Origin: Cytophagales bacterium
Lineage (GTDB): Bacteria > Bacteroidota > Bacteroidia > Cytophagales > Microscillaceae
Assembly: GCA_013298075.1 (NCBI GenBank)
Contig: JAAFJG010000026.1
Coordinates: 1 to 58,132 of the forward strand
DNA: 58,132 nucleotides
Reading direction: 5' to 3'
The notes below the pieces were generated by a model, which was given only the letters and a program-made list of their open reading frames with translations, was not told the origin of the DNA and made no database searches. The translations under genes and the position numbers were made by a program. Positions 35,701-42,917 of this stretch are shown here, piece by piece. Positions within the stretch are counted from its first letter, which is position 1. Every line of letters begins with the position of its first letter.

Positions 35701-36413
35701 AAAAATTAGATAATTCAAAAGAAAATTTGGCAAGAAATCAAAAGGAAAATGCGTGGCGTGAAATTGCTCAACAAGTTGCCCACGAAATTAAAAATCCTTT
35801 AACGCCTATGAAATTGAGTTTGCAGATGATGCAAAGGCGTATGGAAGACCAAGGCGATACGGTGCGAAATTTATTTGAACGTTCTGTCGAAACTTTGTTA
35901 AATCAAGTAGAAATTTTAGATGATATTGCTTCTTCTTTTTCTGCTTTTGCCAAAATGCCCATTCCTTTGAGTGAAAGATTTGAAATTGCTCAAACGCTTA
36001 GAAATACGTCTAATTTATATCAAAATCAAGAAAATTTAACTTTAAGTGTTAATATTATTCAAGGAAAATTTTTTGTAAGAGGTGATGAAAAATTAGTAGG
36101 TCGAATTTTTGTCAATCTTATTAAAAATGCTATCGAAGCAATGCCTGACGATAGAAATCCTGAAATTACCATCACTTTAAATTCAGAAACTGAAGGATTG
36201 ATTTTAATTACGGTCAAAGACAATGGTTTTGGAATTTCTGATGAAATTGGAGAAAAAATATTTGCACCCAATTTTACAACTAAATCTACAGGCTCAGGCA
36301 TTGGTTTAGCAGTTGCAAAACGTGGAATGGAACATGCAGGAGGTAGAATTTGGTTTGAAAGCGTAGAAGATGAAGGCACAAGTTTTTTTATAGAATTGCC
36401 TTTGGTTGAATAA
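32745..36413 (+). CDS. Large NtrY-like membrane sensor histidine kinase
   Basis: 1222 residues from the ATG at 32745; a TTG 48 bp upstream was rejected. Many membrane helices occur in residues 10-460 and again near 710-730, 760-780 and 910-940. The kinase half is typical: a HAMP-like linker (LPLRLVTQQIRKTTF ... TKDEIGVFVDEYNKMLKKL), phospho-acceptor His1013 in QQVAHEIKNPLTPMKLSLQM, N-box FVNLIKNAIEAMPDD, G1 VKDNGFGIS, and G2 STGSGIGLAVAKRGMEHAGG. The HEIKNPLTPMKL pattern and layout resemble the nitrogen-regulation kinase NtrY, and such large forms are widespread in Bacteroidota. No response regulator is adjacent, so the partner is encoded elsewhere. Signal unknown. Confidence 0.88.
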   Translation: MIIQINFKILYPYLRYFAIFLLFLASILYFFLFSATQNINTNEIQSLKNHINYQIEKTHQEIGVFLPQIRKQGVITLQAKEFFSTYPYFVFQNGRLRYWTDYHIVPEYPEVKGNYKANFRRLSQGDFIICKNIIVTEEDSIEIFSLLPLTRNYKINNQYLQSGVQKNIFLYDNYKISGFQKNTMLNIYSPQKEFLFGIISTGILSKYSLLQILLIGICIGLAWILVGIDIYLSKKIYEEKLFFSIFWYFVGNASIIYFDVFSWFVDTFFVLISIFFLLIFLLKNYRKTWTWQKLLLMKGCFYCERTWFPVFLLLLITNILGYEWIIRQIFTIENINIDITKNLDFSTITLLGLGLFALSSIVFFMAWHLLLRPILSLYERHLNTLNFESYIFWLLNIGLLSLSFLGGKYGFWIGTNLLISLWILTQKLPRQLYKLNYMASIYLFVVAAWASVACVYTLQDCIHQKNKDEKRNFATRILPENDTPTEQNLNDIIKNIQKDTILKNALSDTSQNYKRWAEIIKKQYLQNNFNKYEVNVLIFDGKNGNILTNWAEAEGNFATYQKNYKNILFSTHNPNIWFIDKGGVNVLKRYISFIEIKQKNQAVAQIIFDLKLKRTSLNYVFPELLVEKNYQPNKEAKNYSYALYEDSVLIYNSGDFNYDKDFSLALFKQENLFLKGIIHKNYQHLAVAGGLKKRVVVSAAAITFNDYFSNFSFFFLGLILIVFLSLAIVTLFRGQYGQYAKFSTRIQIYLNIAFFLPLFTVSLTTWSILQNTYKEDFEKTFALQTESLARNIAPFLQNFKEGKNDKEIFTQQLQSVAQYAEADINIFDETGRFLSSSRPAIFENEILSKYINPKALRAIKNQRNKIVVLSENAGNLLYQSVYAPIKYVSSDKVQLNGIISIPFFEAQTNLQVKSLGILSIILNIFTGIFLVFLVISYFASQVLTLPLRLVTQQIRKTTFQNYSDPLEWNTKDEIGVFVDEYNKMLKKLDNSKENLARNQKENAWREIAQQVAHEIKNPLTPMKLSLQMMQRRMEDQGDTVRNLFERSVETLLNQVEILDDIASSFSAFAKMPIPLSERFEIAQTLRNTSNLYQNQENLTLSVNIIQGKFFVRGDEKLVGRIFVNLIKNAIEAMPDDRNPEITITLNSETEGLILITVKDNGFGISDEIGEKIFAPNFTTKSTGSGIGLAVAKRGMEHAGGRIWFESVEDEGTSFFIELPLVE

Positions 36414-36485
36414 AATGGTTTTAAAAATTTAGTTTTTTGTTTGCTTTTACTTTTATTGTTTTTAATATTTATTGATATATTTCAA

Positions 36486-36644
36486 TATGAGTGACATTTT
36501 GAATTTAACATAAAAAGGCTATTTAAAGATGATTAAGACATTTTTCAATACTTTTAAATTTTAGTGTTTGGTTAAATGAATAAAAAATACTTACGGGAAT
36601 TTGTCGTATCTATTTTTAATTAATGTTTTAAATACAAAAATTCT
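36486..36644 (-). mobile_element. Family C element, truncated copy
   Basis: 159 bp matching 5812-5970 in reverse orientation: ATGAGTGACATTTTGAATTT, AACATAAAAAGGCTATTTAA, GATTAAGACATTTTTCAATA and on to AAATACAAAAATTCTT. The match stops 2 bp before the left end of a family A element, which appears to have landed in it. Both outer ends are missing. Confidence 0.85.
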
Positions 36645-36646
36645 TT

Positions 36647-36990
36647 GGTTCATAGGAAATTATTGCGGAGCTAATTTTTTTCTATAGTATGAATAATCTT
36701 TTATTTAAAAAAATAGATGCTGTCCCAAATTCGTTGCAATTTTTTTATTTTGGAACATTTGTTACAGTACAGACCTTGCATGCAACGTCTGTACAACGAT
36801 ATACTTTTTTTTGCAACGAATTTGGGACAGTACCAAAAAATATAGAAAAATATCCATCTCACAAACATAAAAATTTCGGCTAAAGCCAAGAATTGAATTT
36901 TATATTATCCTCCAGGTAAATCTGGAGGCAATTCAAAAAAAAATATTTCAAAAAAATATTTTCATTTTTAGCATAAATTTTCTTAGGACT
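36647..36990. mobile_element. Family A element, expanded copy with a family D element inside
   Basis: The left end GGTTCATAGGAAATTATTGC is at 36647. The right end GCATAAATTTTCTTAGGACT runs to 36990 (15 of 20 bases inverted). GGCTAAAGCC and CCTCCAGGTAAATCTGGAGG lie in the right half as in the copy at 16619. A 111-bp family D element splits it at 36720-36830. Confidence 0.82.
36720..36830. mobile_element. Family D miniature inverted-repeat element, 111 bp
   Basis: CTGTCCCAAATTCGTTGCAA at the left and TTGCAACGAATTTGGGACAG at the right are perfect 20-bp inverted repeats. Inside is a second stem GTACAGAC / GTCTGTAC around a TGCATGCA core. Two overlapping open frames here (36689-36883 and 36701-36889) are by-products of the palindrome. 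Confidence 0.88.
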
Positions 36991-36995
36991 TTTTT

Positions 36996-38075
36996 TTAAT
37001 AATTTTGAAGTTCTTTGATTAAAATATCGATATGATTTTCTTCATTGGCGATAAAATTAGCGATTCTCAAATGATTATTTTTAAAATCACCATAACCACT
37101 TCCAACTATCATATTTTTTTGTTTCAAACCGCTTAAAATATTCGAAACATCACCATTTTTGCTTTCAGCCACAACCACAGTGTGTGATTGATGATTTTTA
37201 TTTTTGACAAATGCTTGCAAATGTTGATGATTTTCTAACATATCATATAATTTTTTTGCCTTTTGTTCGGTTTGTGTTCTGATATTTTCAATACCAATTT
37301 TTAACATATCTTCCACTACTTTATTCAATAAATAAATCGATAAAACATTGGGAGTGGCAGGCGTTTCAAATTTTTCAAAAAACTTCCAAAGTTGCGTTAA
37401 AGTGTGATAAGTGCCTGTTAATAAGCCTTTTTTCTCTAAATTTTCGGATTTTTTTAGGCATTTTTCGTTCACAATCCATACGCCCAAACCCGCAGGAAGT
37501 CCAAAAGATTTTTGAACAGAAAAAAAAGCTGTATCAATTTTTGTAAAATCAATATTCGGATAAGGAGCAGACGAAACCATATCTAAGGCAGTAATTGCGT
37601 GCTGATTTTTTTCGGCTAATGCGTGTATATCCGCAACAGGCATACTTACGCCTGTGCTTGTTTCGTTGTGCGTGAGTGCCAATAATTCGATATTTTTTTC
37701 AATATTTATTTTATCAATCTCAAAACCTTCACCAAAATTACTTTGATATACAGATGGTTTTTTTTGTAATTGTTGAGCGGTTTGATAAAATTTTTTGGAG
37801 AACGCACCATTGACCAAATGTAAAGAATGATTTTCGACACAAGACCAAATCAATCTCTCCCAAATTTCAGTCGCGGAGGCTGTAAAAACGATTGCCATAT
37901 TATCAGGAATATTCAATAATTTTTTTAGTCCTTGATAACATTGTTGATAAATTTCTCTAAATTGTTGGCTTCTATGCGAAATAGAATGGATTTGTAGTTC
38001 GAATGCTTCTTTTGTATGTTGATAAACACTTTGAAAAATAGCCGACGGTCCTGGTGTAAAATATATATTTTGCAT
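36996..38075 (-). CDS. Class V aminotransferase, phosphoserine aminotransferase-like
   Basis: A 359-residue PLP enzyme of fold type I, class V. The N-terminus IYFTPGPSAIFQSVYQH and HSISHRSQQFREIY match the SerC and alanine--glyoxylate aminotransferase group. Key blocks are HNETSTGVSMPVADIHALAE, ALDMVSSAPYPNIDFTKID (the Asp that contacts the PLP ring nitrogen), and FFSVQKSFGLPAGLGVWIV, where Lys is the Schiff-base residue. PNVLSIYLLNKVVEDML lies later. The substrate (phosphoserine, alanine or serine) is not certain, and no other serine-pathway gene is linked. A BlaI-like repressor gene ends 3 bp upstream, so the two are probably co-transcribed. Confidence 0.85.
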   Translation of the reverse strand: MQNIYFTPGPSAIFQSVYQHTKEAFELQIHSISHRSQQFREIYQQCYQGLKKLLNIPDNMAIVFTASATEIWERLIWSCVENHSLHLVNGAFSKKFYQTAQQLQKKPSVYQSNFGEGFEIDKINIEKNIELLALTHNETSTGVSMPVADIHALAEKNQHAITALDMVSSAPYPNIDFTKIDTAFFSVQKSFGLPAGLGVWIVNEKCLKKSENLEKKGLLTGTYHTLTQLWKFFEKFETPATPNVLSIYLLNKVVEDMLKIGIENIRTQTEQKAKKLYDMLENHQHLQAFVKNKNHQSHTVVVAESKNGDVSNILSGLKQKNMIVGSGYGDFKNNHLRIANFIANEENHIDILIKELQNY

Positions 38076-38078
38076 TTT

Positions 38079-38450
38079 TTATTTATCTTTTAATTCTTCT
38101 TCTACAAATTTTTTCATCTCTTCTAATTCTTTGTCTTCAATTTTGTTTTCTTTCACAAAAAACGAAGCCAATTTAGAAAGCGAACCACTAAAATATTTGC
38201 TCATAAAATTTTTTAAAAAGAAATTTTGATAAATATCTTGCTCTATCAAAGGAAAATAAATGTATGTTTTTTTGTCAATCGCCTCATGGGAAATAAAACC
38301 TTTTTCTTCTAAAATCCGAACCAAAGTTGAAGTAGTATTATAGGCAGGTTTTGGTTCGGGCATTTCTGCAATAATATCTTTTACAAATGCTCTTCTTTTT
38401 TGCCAAAGGATAAGCATAATTTGTTCTTCTGCTTTTGTGAGTTCTTTCAT
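38079..38450 (-). CDS. BlaI/MecI/CopY family transcriptional repressor
   Basis: A 123-residue winged-helix repressor. Residues 1-75 form the DNA-binding domain: ELTKAEEQIMLILWQKRRAF, VKDIIAEMPEPKPAYNTTST, then VRILEEKGFISHEAIDKKTY, all typical of BlaI. The C-terminal part (from QNFFLKNFMSKYFSGSLSKL) is the dimerisation and cleavage region. In most Bacteroidota such regulators precede a BlaR1/MecR1-like membrane peptidase (M56). Here the next gene is a class V aminotransferase instead. No operator was identified upstream. A role in beta-lactam response cannot be claimed. Confidence 0.9.
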   Translation of the reverse strand: MKELTKAEEQIMLILWQKRRAFVKDIIAEMPEPKPAYNTTSTLVRILEEKGFISHEAIDKKTYIYFPLIEQDIYQNFFLKNFMSKYFSGSLSKLASFFVKENKIEDKELEEMKKFVEEELKDK

Positions 38451-38574
38451 AAAAATAAATAATTAAAAATCAATTAAATAGAATTTGACTACAAAAATAA
38501 CGAAAAAATTAGTTATATAATATACTTTTGTGTAATTTTATATAATTTTTATATTTTTTTTCAAATTTATTTTT

Positions 38575-39288
38575 TTATTTCTTTGTCAAAAATTTGACTA
38601 ATTGTCTTTTAGCAATCGGCAAAAGAGTGCTATCCAAAGGGCATTGAAGTTTTGAATAAGCCAAATAAGTAGTAGAATGATTTTTTTCAGAATATTTTTT
38701 CATCATTTGTACTTTCAAATTTTCAAAAGTATTATGGATATTTTTAGGAACGGTTTCTAAAAAACGGGTATGTATTCCTCTAAAATTTTCATTTGCATTT
38801 TCAAAAATAGTAATTTTATATTCAAAAATTTGTGCTTCGGTTTTTTTATCTTCATAAATAATCAAAAAACCTGCGTCATCATTCAAAGATAAAATACCAA
38901 TTGGTTGCAATTCGATATTTTCTTCGATATGTTCATAAATACTTTTTCCTTCAGTCAATGCATTTTTGATGTGTGGAATAGCAAAATTGATAATATTTTC
39001 TATTTCGGTCATCAAAGTTGTGTCGGTAATCATTTTTTTATACAATAATTGCCAATTTTCGAAATCAACTAAAGTTAATTGCGTAGGAAAATTTTCTCTT
39101 AAAATTTCTTGATTGCGTTGAATAGTCAATAATTCGTTATAATGTGAAACCAAATCAGCCATCGCAGGATATAATTCTACTTGTAAAAATTGCTTTTTAA
39201 TGGCTTGCATATACGCTAGCAATACATATTTTTTGTATTCAAAATCGATGGGACTTAATGTAAGCCAGTCTTTTTCTAAATTTTTCAT
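38575..39288 (-). CDS. Conserved hypothetical protein
   Basis: 237 residues, soluble, no signal peptide or membrane helix. The N-terminal half is helical (KYVLLAYMQAIKKQFLQVEL, HYNELLTIQRNQEIL). The C-terminal half has beta strands (GILSLNDDAGFLIIYEDKKT, IFEYKITIFENANENFRGIH). The start at 39288 (MKNLEKDWLTLSPIDFEYKK) looks native. I do not recognise a named domain. It is transcribed in the same direction as the BlaI-like and aminotransferase genes with a 124-bp gap, so a shared operon is possible but not shown. The even codon use argues that it is a real gene. Confidence 0.7.
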   Translation of the reverse strand: MKNLEKDWLTLSPIDFEYKKYVLLAYMQAIKKQFLQVELYPAMADLVSHYNELLTIQRNQEILRENFPTQLTLVDFENWQLLYKKMITDTTLMTEIENIINFAIPHIKNALTEGKSIYEHIEENIELQPIGILSLNDDAGFLIIYEDKKTEAQIFEYKITIFENANENFRGIHTRFLETVPKNIHNTFENLKVQMMKKYSEKNHSTTYLAYSKLQCPLDSTLLPIAKRQLVKFLTKK

Positions 39289-39532
39289 ATTTTTATTATG
39301 TTTTTTGATTATTTTAAAGAATATTCAATAGATAAACGAAAAAAATACAAAATATTATATTTATTGATTTTATTTTTTGAAAATAAGAAAAAAAACATAT
39401 CCTACTACATTATTTTTAGACTAATTTTGATATTAAAAAAACAAGTTTGTTAACTAAATTTTAGGAGGTTTTGGAGCTAATATCTCAAAAAATTGTGATT
39501 TTTCAATCAGATAATTAATATTAGGGACTAAG

Positions 39533-39688
39533 TAGAAAATATTATACCCAAAAAAAACTCCCGCACCTTTGGGGAGGGCTGGGGTGGGGCATAATTTGAC
39601 TAAAAAGCCCCACCCTAACCCTCCCCAGCGGTGAGGGAACTAAAAATAAGTTTTTTTGAGTGGGTAGTTTATTTTTTATATGCTCCCT
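39533..39688. mobile_element. Family B hairpin repeat, compact copy
   Basis: A 156-bp element from AGGGACTA to TGCTCCCT. GGGGAGGGCTGGGGTGGGGC (39571-39590) pairs with GCCCCACCCTAACCCTCCCC (39607-39626) to form a very GC-rich stem with a 16-nt loop, in a genome of low GC. Relatives are at 602-671 and 32342-32642. The rest of the gap 39289-39788 shows nothing else. Confidence 0.83.
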
Positions 39689-39788
39689 TATTTGTATTTA
39701 TTTTTTTTAAATACGTATTTATTTTTACTATAAATTTGAGATAGCCGTATCATTTTTATCTAAAAATATATCTTTTTTTTATTTTTGA

Positions 39789-39820
39789 TTTGGCATTTTT
39801 GAAATTTATTACTAACTTTG
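39789..39820 (+). promoter_or_regulatory. Promoter of the deformylase gene
   Basis: TTTG at 39789-39792, 20-bp spacer, TAACTTTG at 39813-39820, then 22 bp to the ATG. Good match to the Bacteroidota sigma-A consensus. Confidence 0.75.
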
Positions 39821-39842
39821 CAACAAAATACACAAAAAAACA

Positions 39843-40403
39843 ATGATTTATTCAATAGTTGCTTATGGCGATACGGTTTTAAAGAAAAAATCCGTTGAAA
39901 TAGACCAGAAAAATACAGAAATTAATTTACCAAAACTCGTAGAAGATATGTATGAAACTATGTACGAGGCAAATGGAGTAGGATTGGCAGCACCACAAAT
40001 TGGTATGGGAATTCGATTGTTTGTAATTGACTCAACCAGAATGGAAGAAGAGGAATCGTGGGGAATAAAAAGAGTATTTATTAACCCAACTATTTTAGAA
40101 CAAACAGGCGAAAAATGGGTTTTTGAAGAAGGTTGTTTGAGTATTCCAAATGTAAGAGAAAATGTATATAGACAACCAAAAATAAAAATTCATTATTTTG
40201 ATGAAAATTGGAAAGAATATACAGATGAGTTTGATAAAATGACTGCCAGGGTTATTCAACACGAATATGACCATATAGAAGGAGTTTTATTTACAGACCA
40301 TCTTTCGTCCTTTAAAAAAACTTTATTAAAATCTAAATTAAACGGAATTAGTAGAGGAAACGTGAAAGTAGAATATAGAATGAGGTTTCCTGATAGCAAA
40401 TAA
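39843..40403 (+). CDS. def: Peptide deformylase
   Basis: A 186-residue metal enzyme that removes the N-formyl group from nascent proteins. All three family motifs are intact: GVGLAAPQIG (motif 1), EEGCLSIP with the metal ligand Cys98 (motif 2), and QHEYDHIEG with His140, Glu141 and His144 (motif 3). Length is normal. The start at 39843 follows a clear promoter. In many Bacteroidota def is followed by a Holliday-junction resolvase-like or unknown gene; here the next gene is a SiaC-like phosphoprotein 33 bp downstream on the same strand. Confidence 0.97.
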   Translation: MIYSIVAYGDTVLKKKSVEIDQKNTEINLPKLVEDMYETMYEANGVGLAAPQIGMGIRLFVIDSTRMEEEESWGIKRVFINPTILEQTGEKWVFEEGCLSIPNVRENVYRQPKIKIHYFDENWKEYTDEFDKMTARVIQHEYDHIEGVLFTDHLSSFKKTLLKSKLNGISRGNVKVEYRMRFPDSK

Positions 40404-40436
40404 ATACTAATTTTTCAGACCCTAAACACTAAATAA

Positions 40437-40796
40437 ATGAAAATAATTGCTATACCAGCTACAAAAGATACGCCTTATATATATCTTGATGCAGCAAAAA
40501 AAAAATATGAAATAGGTGGAAAATCAATTCCTGAAGATGGAGACGCATTTTTTGCACCTGTGATTGCTTGGTGGTTAGAATATGCAAAAGCACCCAATAA
40601 AGAAACCATTTTGAAAGTGAATTTGGAATATATGAATACAGTTTCTACCCGAAAAATACTCGAAGTATTAAAAGTAATAGAAAAAATAAAAGGTACATCT
40701 ATTATTTGGGCTATTTATTCAGAGGATGATAAAGCAGATATTCACCCGATTGCAGATAGCCTAAAAATTCCTTTCAAATTTATCAATATTGACTAA
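40437..40796 (+). CDS. SiaC-like regulatory phosphoprotein (DUF1987)
   Basis: 119 residues matching DUF1987, the family of SiaC, whose phosphorylation by the SiaB kinase and dephosphorylation by SiaA controls surface-attachment signalling in Pseudomonas. The pattern YEIGGKSIPEDGDAFFAPVI, WWLEYAKAP, LEYMNTVSTRKILEVLKVIE and PFKFINI fits. The Thr-rich loop NTVST corresponds to the region carrying the phosphorylated Thr in SiaC. No SiaB-like kinase or PP2C-type phosphatase lies in the window. It is downstream of def by 33 bp and probably in the same transcript. The regulatory role is inferred from family only. Confidence 0.8.
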   Translation: MKIIAIPATKDTPYIYLDAAKKKYEIGGKSIPEDGDAFFAPVIAWWLEYAKAPNKETILKVNLEYMNTVSTRKILEVLKVIEKIKGTSIIWAIYSEDDKADIHPIADSLKIPFKFINID

Positions 40797-40815
40797 AAAT
40801 AATTTTTAATTTTTG

Positions 40816-40856
40816 AGTTGGAGTTGTCAATGTCGAAGACTTGACAAACTCCAACT
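40816..40856. terminator. Bidirectional hairpin between converging genes
   Basis: AGTTGGAGTTGTCAA pairs with TTGACAAACTCCAACT with one bulge and a 10-nt loop. It lies between the SiaC-like gene (+) and the minus-strand gene ending at 40901. No long T-run follows on the plus strand, so the terminator assignment is moderate. Confidence 0.6.
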
Positions 40857-40900
40857 AAAAATAATATTCAAAATCTTACAGATTTTATATTTTTTGTTTT

Positions 40901-41695
40901 TTATTTCTTATAAAAAGGAGCTAAAACTCCATCTTTTTTTACAAATTTATCTAATTCTTGCCAACTAAATGAGTAAGTTATTTCGGGTTCGATGGCTTGC
41001 ATCACGTGTGGCAAATCATAAGAATAAATGTAATCGATGCCTTTGGGCGTAATCATAAATGTTACATTTTCTAAAGAAATAGATTTAATTCTTTCGCTTA
41101 ATTCTGGAGTGGTTTCTGCGTCCAATTCCTTCATTTTTTCTTTTCCTCTTGCTTCTATTTTTGTTTTCAATCCTTGCATAAAAACTTGTTTTTGTTTGGG
41201 AGAACTAAAAATATCTTCTTGTTTTTGATTGCTTTCTATTTTTTTTCCTGTTTTTAAATCAAAACAAAAATATTCCATATTGGTAGTTGGATGAGCAGCA
41301 ATAAATTCATTTTTGTTGATAAACGATAAAATTCCTTTATCATTTAATATAATTTCATAATCAATGTTGGTTAATCCCATCAAATATCCCTTTTCTTTTA
41401 CTTCTTTTTTGGCGTGATTGACAAAATAATCAATGATTTGTTTTAAAGACATTTGAGCAACTGATGTTTCTTTTCCGTCCATATCCATTGCTGAAAAAAT
41501 ATCGGTTTTAATTTTTTGGTTCAATGTTTTTAATTGTTGAGGCGTAATTTTACTATTTTTGATAGATTTTATTTCAAAAATTTTATATTCATAATTTTTT
41601 TCTTTGCCTCCTATATTTTCAATAACGGCAGTTTGGGCTGATACAACACAATGTATCAAGCAAAATAACACAACGAAAAAATTTGTTTTTTTCAT
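40901..41695 (-). CDS. Secreted protein with DUF3298-like C-terminus
   Basis: 264 residues. A signal peptide MKKTNFFVVLFCLIHCVVSA ends before QTAV. The C-terminal stretch ISLENVTFMITPKGIDYIYS followed by DLPHVMQAIEPEITYSFSWQ resembles DUF3298, the domain at the end of RsiV-type anti-sigma factors and of various secreted bacterial proteins. The N-terminal part (residues 40-130) has features of the companion PdaC/DUF4163-like region. No membrane anchor is visible, so it is probably periplasmic. Function unknown. It converges with the SiaC-like gene and diverges from the gene starting near 41876. The family call is tentative. Confidence 0.55.
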   Translation of the reverse strand: MKKTNFFVVLFCLIHCVVSAQTAVIENIGGKEKNYEYKIFEIKSIKNSKITPQQLKTLNQKIKTDIFSAMDMDGKETSVAQMSLKQIIDYFVNHAKKEVKEKGYLMGLTNIDYEIILNDKGILSFINKNEFIAAHPTTNMEYFCFDLKTGKKIESNQKQEDIFSSPKQKQVFMQGLKTKIEARGKEKMKELDAETTPELSERIKSISLENVTFMITPKGIDYIYSYDLPHVMQAIEPEITYSFSWQELDKFVKKDGVLAPFYKK

Positions 41696-41875
41696 AAAAA
41701 GGAAGTTTTTTTTAATAGATTTATTTTAATAATTTTTATTTTTTTAGCACACAAAGATAACCATTTTTTTGTATTTCACCAAAAAAAATCCAAAAAAATA
41801 TTTTTTACGCTTTCATATAAAATAACTCATTATTTTTTTCGTTATATGATACAGAAATTTACTTTAATACTCATT

Positions 41876-42346
41876 ATGAAATTATATATTTTCTTTTTAT
41901 TATTTATTTTAACAGTTCCTTTATTTGCTCAAAAATTTGATAACAGAGTATCAGAAAACCTAAAAACATTGGCTTTCAAATACGAATTACAGCCCGAAGA
42001 CGCTACTTTTAAATTTACCGTTCCTATTGGCAAACGTACCCAAACTATCTTCGTAGAATCGAGTACGAGTACGTATGATAAATTAGAAATGCGTGAAATT
42101 TATTCGATTATTCATCAATCTAAAAATATTCCTGACCAATCAAGATTAGTAAAACTTTTGATGGATAATGCTCAAAAGAAAATTGGAGCATGGGAAATTG
42201 TGTATGAAGGAAGTGAATATTTTATTATTTTTACGGCAAAAATTCCTGCCAATGCAGATGCATCTGATATGAAATCTGCCATCGATATTGTGGCTGCTTC
42301 TTCTGATGGCATGGAAAATCAATTATTTACCACTGATGAATGGTAG
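41876..42346 (+). CDS. Small secreted hypothetical protein
   Basis: 156 residues from the ATG at 41876; MKLYIFFLLFILTVPLFAQ is a textbook signal peptide. An ATG 30 bp upstream would add ten residues with a Lys inside the hydrophobic run. The mature part is an alpha/beta domain with a helix (DNRVSENLKTLAFKYELQ) and strands (FKFTVPIGKRTQTIFVESST, WEIVYEGSEYFIIFTAKIP). The shape recalls YbjN-like small chaperone-type folds, but I cannot assign it. It lies 1 bp upstream of the NosL-like gene, so the two are translationally linked and may act together in the periplasm. Confidence 0.7.
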   Translation: MKLYIFFLLFILTVPLFAQKFDNRVSENLKTLAFKYELQPEDATFKFTVPIGKRTQTIFVESSTSTYDKLEMREIYSIIHQSKNIPDQSRLVKLLMDNAQKKIGAWEIVYEGSEYFIIFTAKIPANADASDMKSAIDIVAASSDGMENQLFTTDEW

Positions 42347-42347
42347 A

Positions 42348-42788
42348 ATGAAAAATATAAAATTTTATGTTTTTTTTATGCTATTATCAATTTTTTTAAG
42401 TTGTAATAATCCTAAAAATAATCTAAAAAATAGTAAATGTATTCATTGTGGTATGAATACTCAAAAATATCAACAATGGATTGGAGTCATTAAAGAAAAA
42501 CAAAAAATAGCCATTACTTGTTCACCTCGTTGTTTGTTGTTGGTTTGTTTGCGAGATAAAGAAAAATTAAAGGCAGATTTATCACTCAAAGATTATTATG
42601 AACAAACTAAAATTGACGCAAAAAAAACATTTTTTGTGGTAGGAAGTAAAATTTTAGGACCGATGGGCAATGATTTTATTCCCTTTAAAACCAAAAAAGA
42701 TGCTGATTTATTTTTGCAAGATAATCAAGGTAAAAAAATATTATCTTTTCAAGAAATAGATTTTAAAACGATTATGGAATATCAATAA
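42348..42788 (+). CDS. NosL-like copper-site lipoprotein
   Basis: 146 residues from the ATG at 42348, one base after the preceding stop; upstream in-frame codons overlap the previous gene and lack a signal. The lipoprotein signal MKNIKFYVFFMLLSIFLSC gives Cys19. The mature protein contains CIHCGMNTQKYQQW, the CxxCGM metal-binding motif of NosL, and LGPMGNDFIPFKTKKDADLF, the second NosL block. NosL proteins carry copper to nitrous oxide reductase; relatives elsewhere have broader metal-handling roles. No nos gene, or other copper gene, is in this window. Assignment rests on the two motifs. Confidence 0.82.
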   Translation: MKNIKFYVFFMLLSIFLSCNNPKNNLKNSKCIHCGMNTQKYQQWIGVIKEKQKIAITCSPRCLLLVCLRDKEKLKADLSLKDYYEQTKIDAKKTFFVVGSKILGPMGNDFIPFKTKKDADLFLQDNQGKKILSFQEIDFKTIMEYQ

Positions 42789-42862
42789 GTTTTACTATAT
42801 ACACTACTATAAATTTTGTTACCAACTATAAATCATTGTTAATCAATGTTTTATATCAAAAT

Positions 42863-42900
42863 AAAAAAGGAACAAACTTTTTAAGTTTGCCCCTTTTTTT
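42863..42900. terminator. Terminator shared by the NosL-like and dnaK genes
   Basis: A stem-loop built on AAAAAAGG ... ACAAACTT and AAGTTTG ... CCCTTTTTTT with small mismatches. It lies between the converging genes with T-runs on both strands. Confidence 0.8.
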
Positions 42901-42917
42901 ATATTTATAATAATCGC

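Noticed and set aside
36689-36889. Two overlapping open frames on opposite strands (62-64 residues)
   Set aside because: They lie inside the family D palindrome and its surroundings; the frames follow from inverted repeat sequence and have no start signal or protein-like composition.
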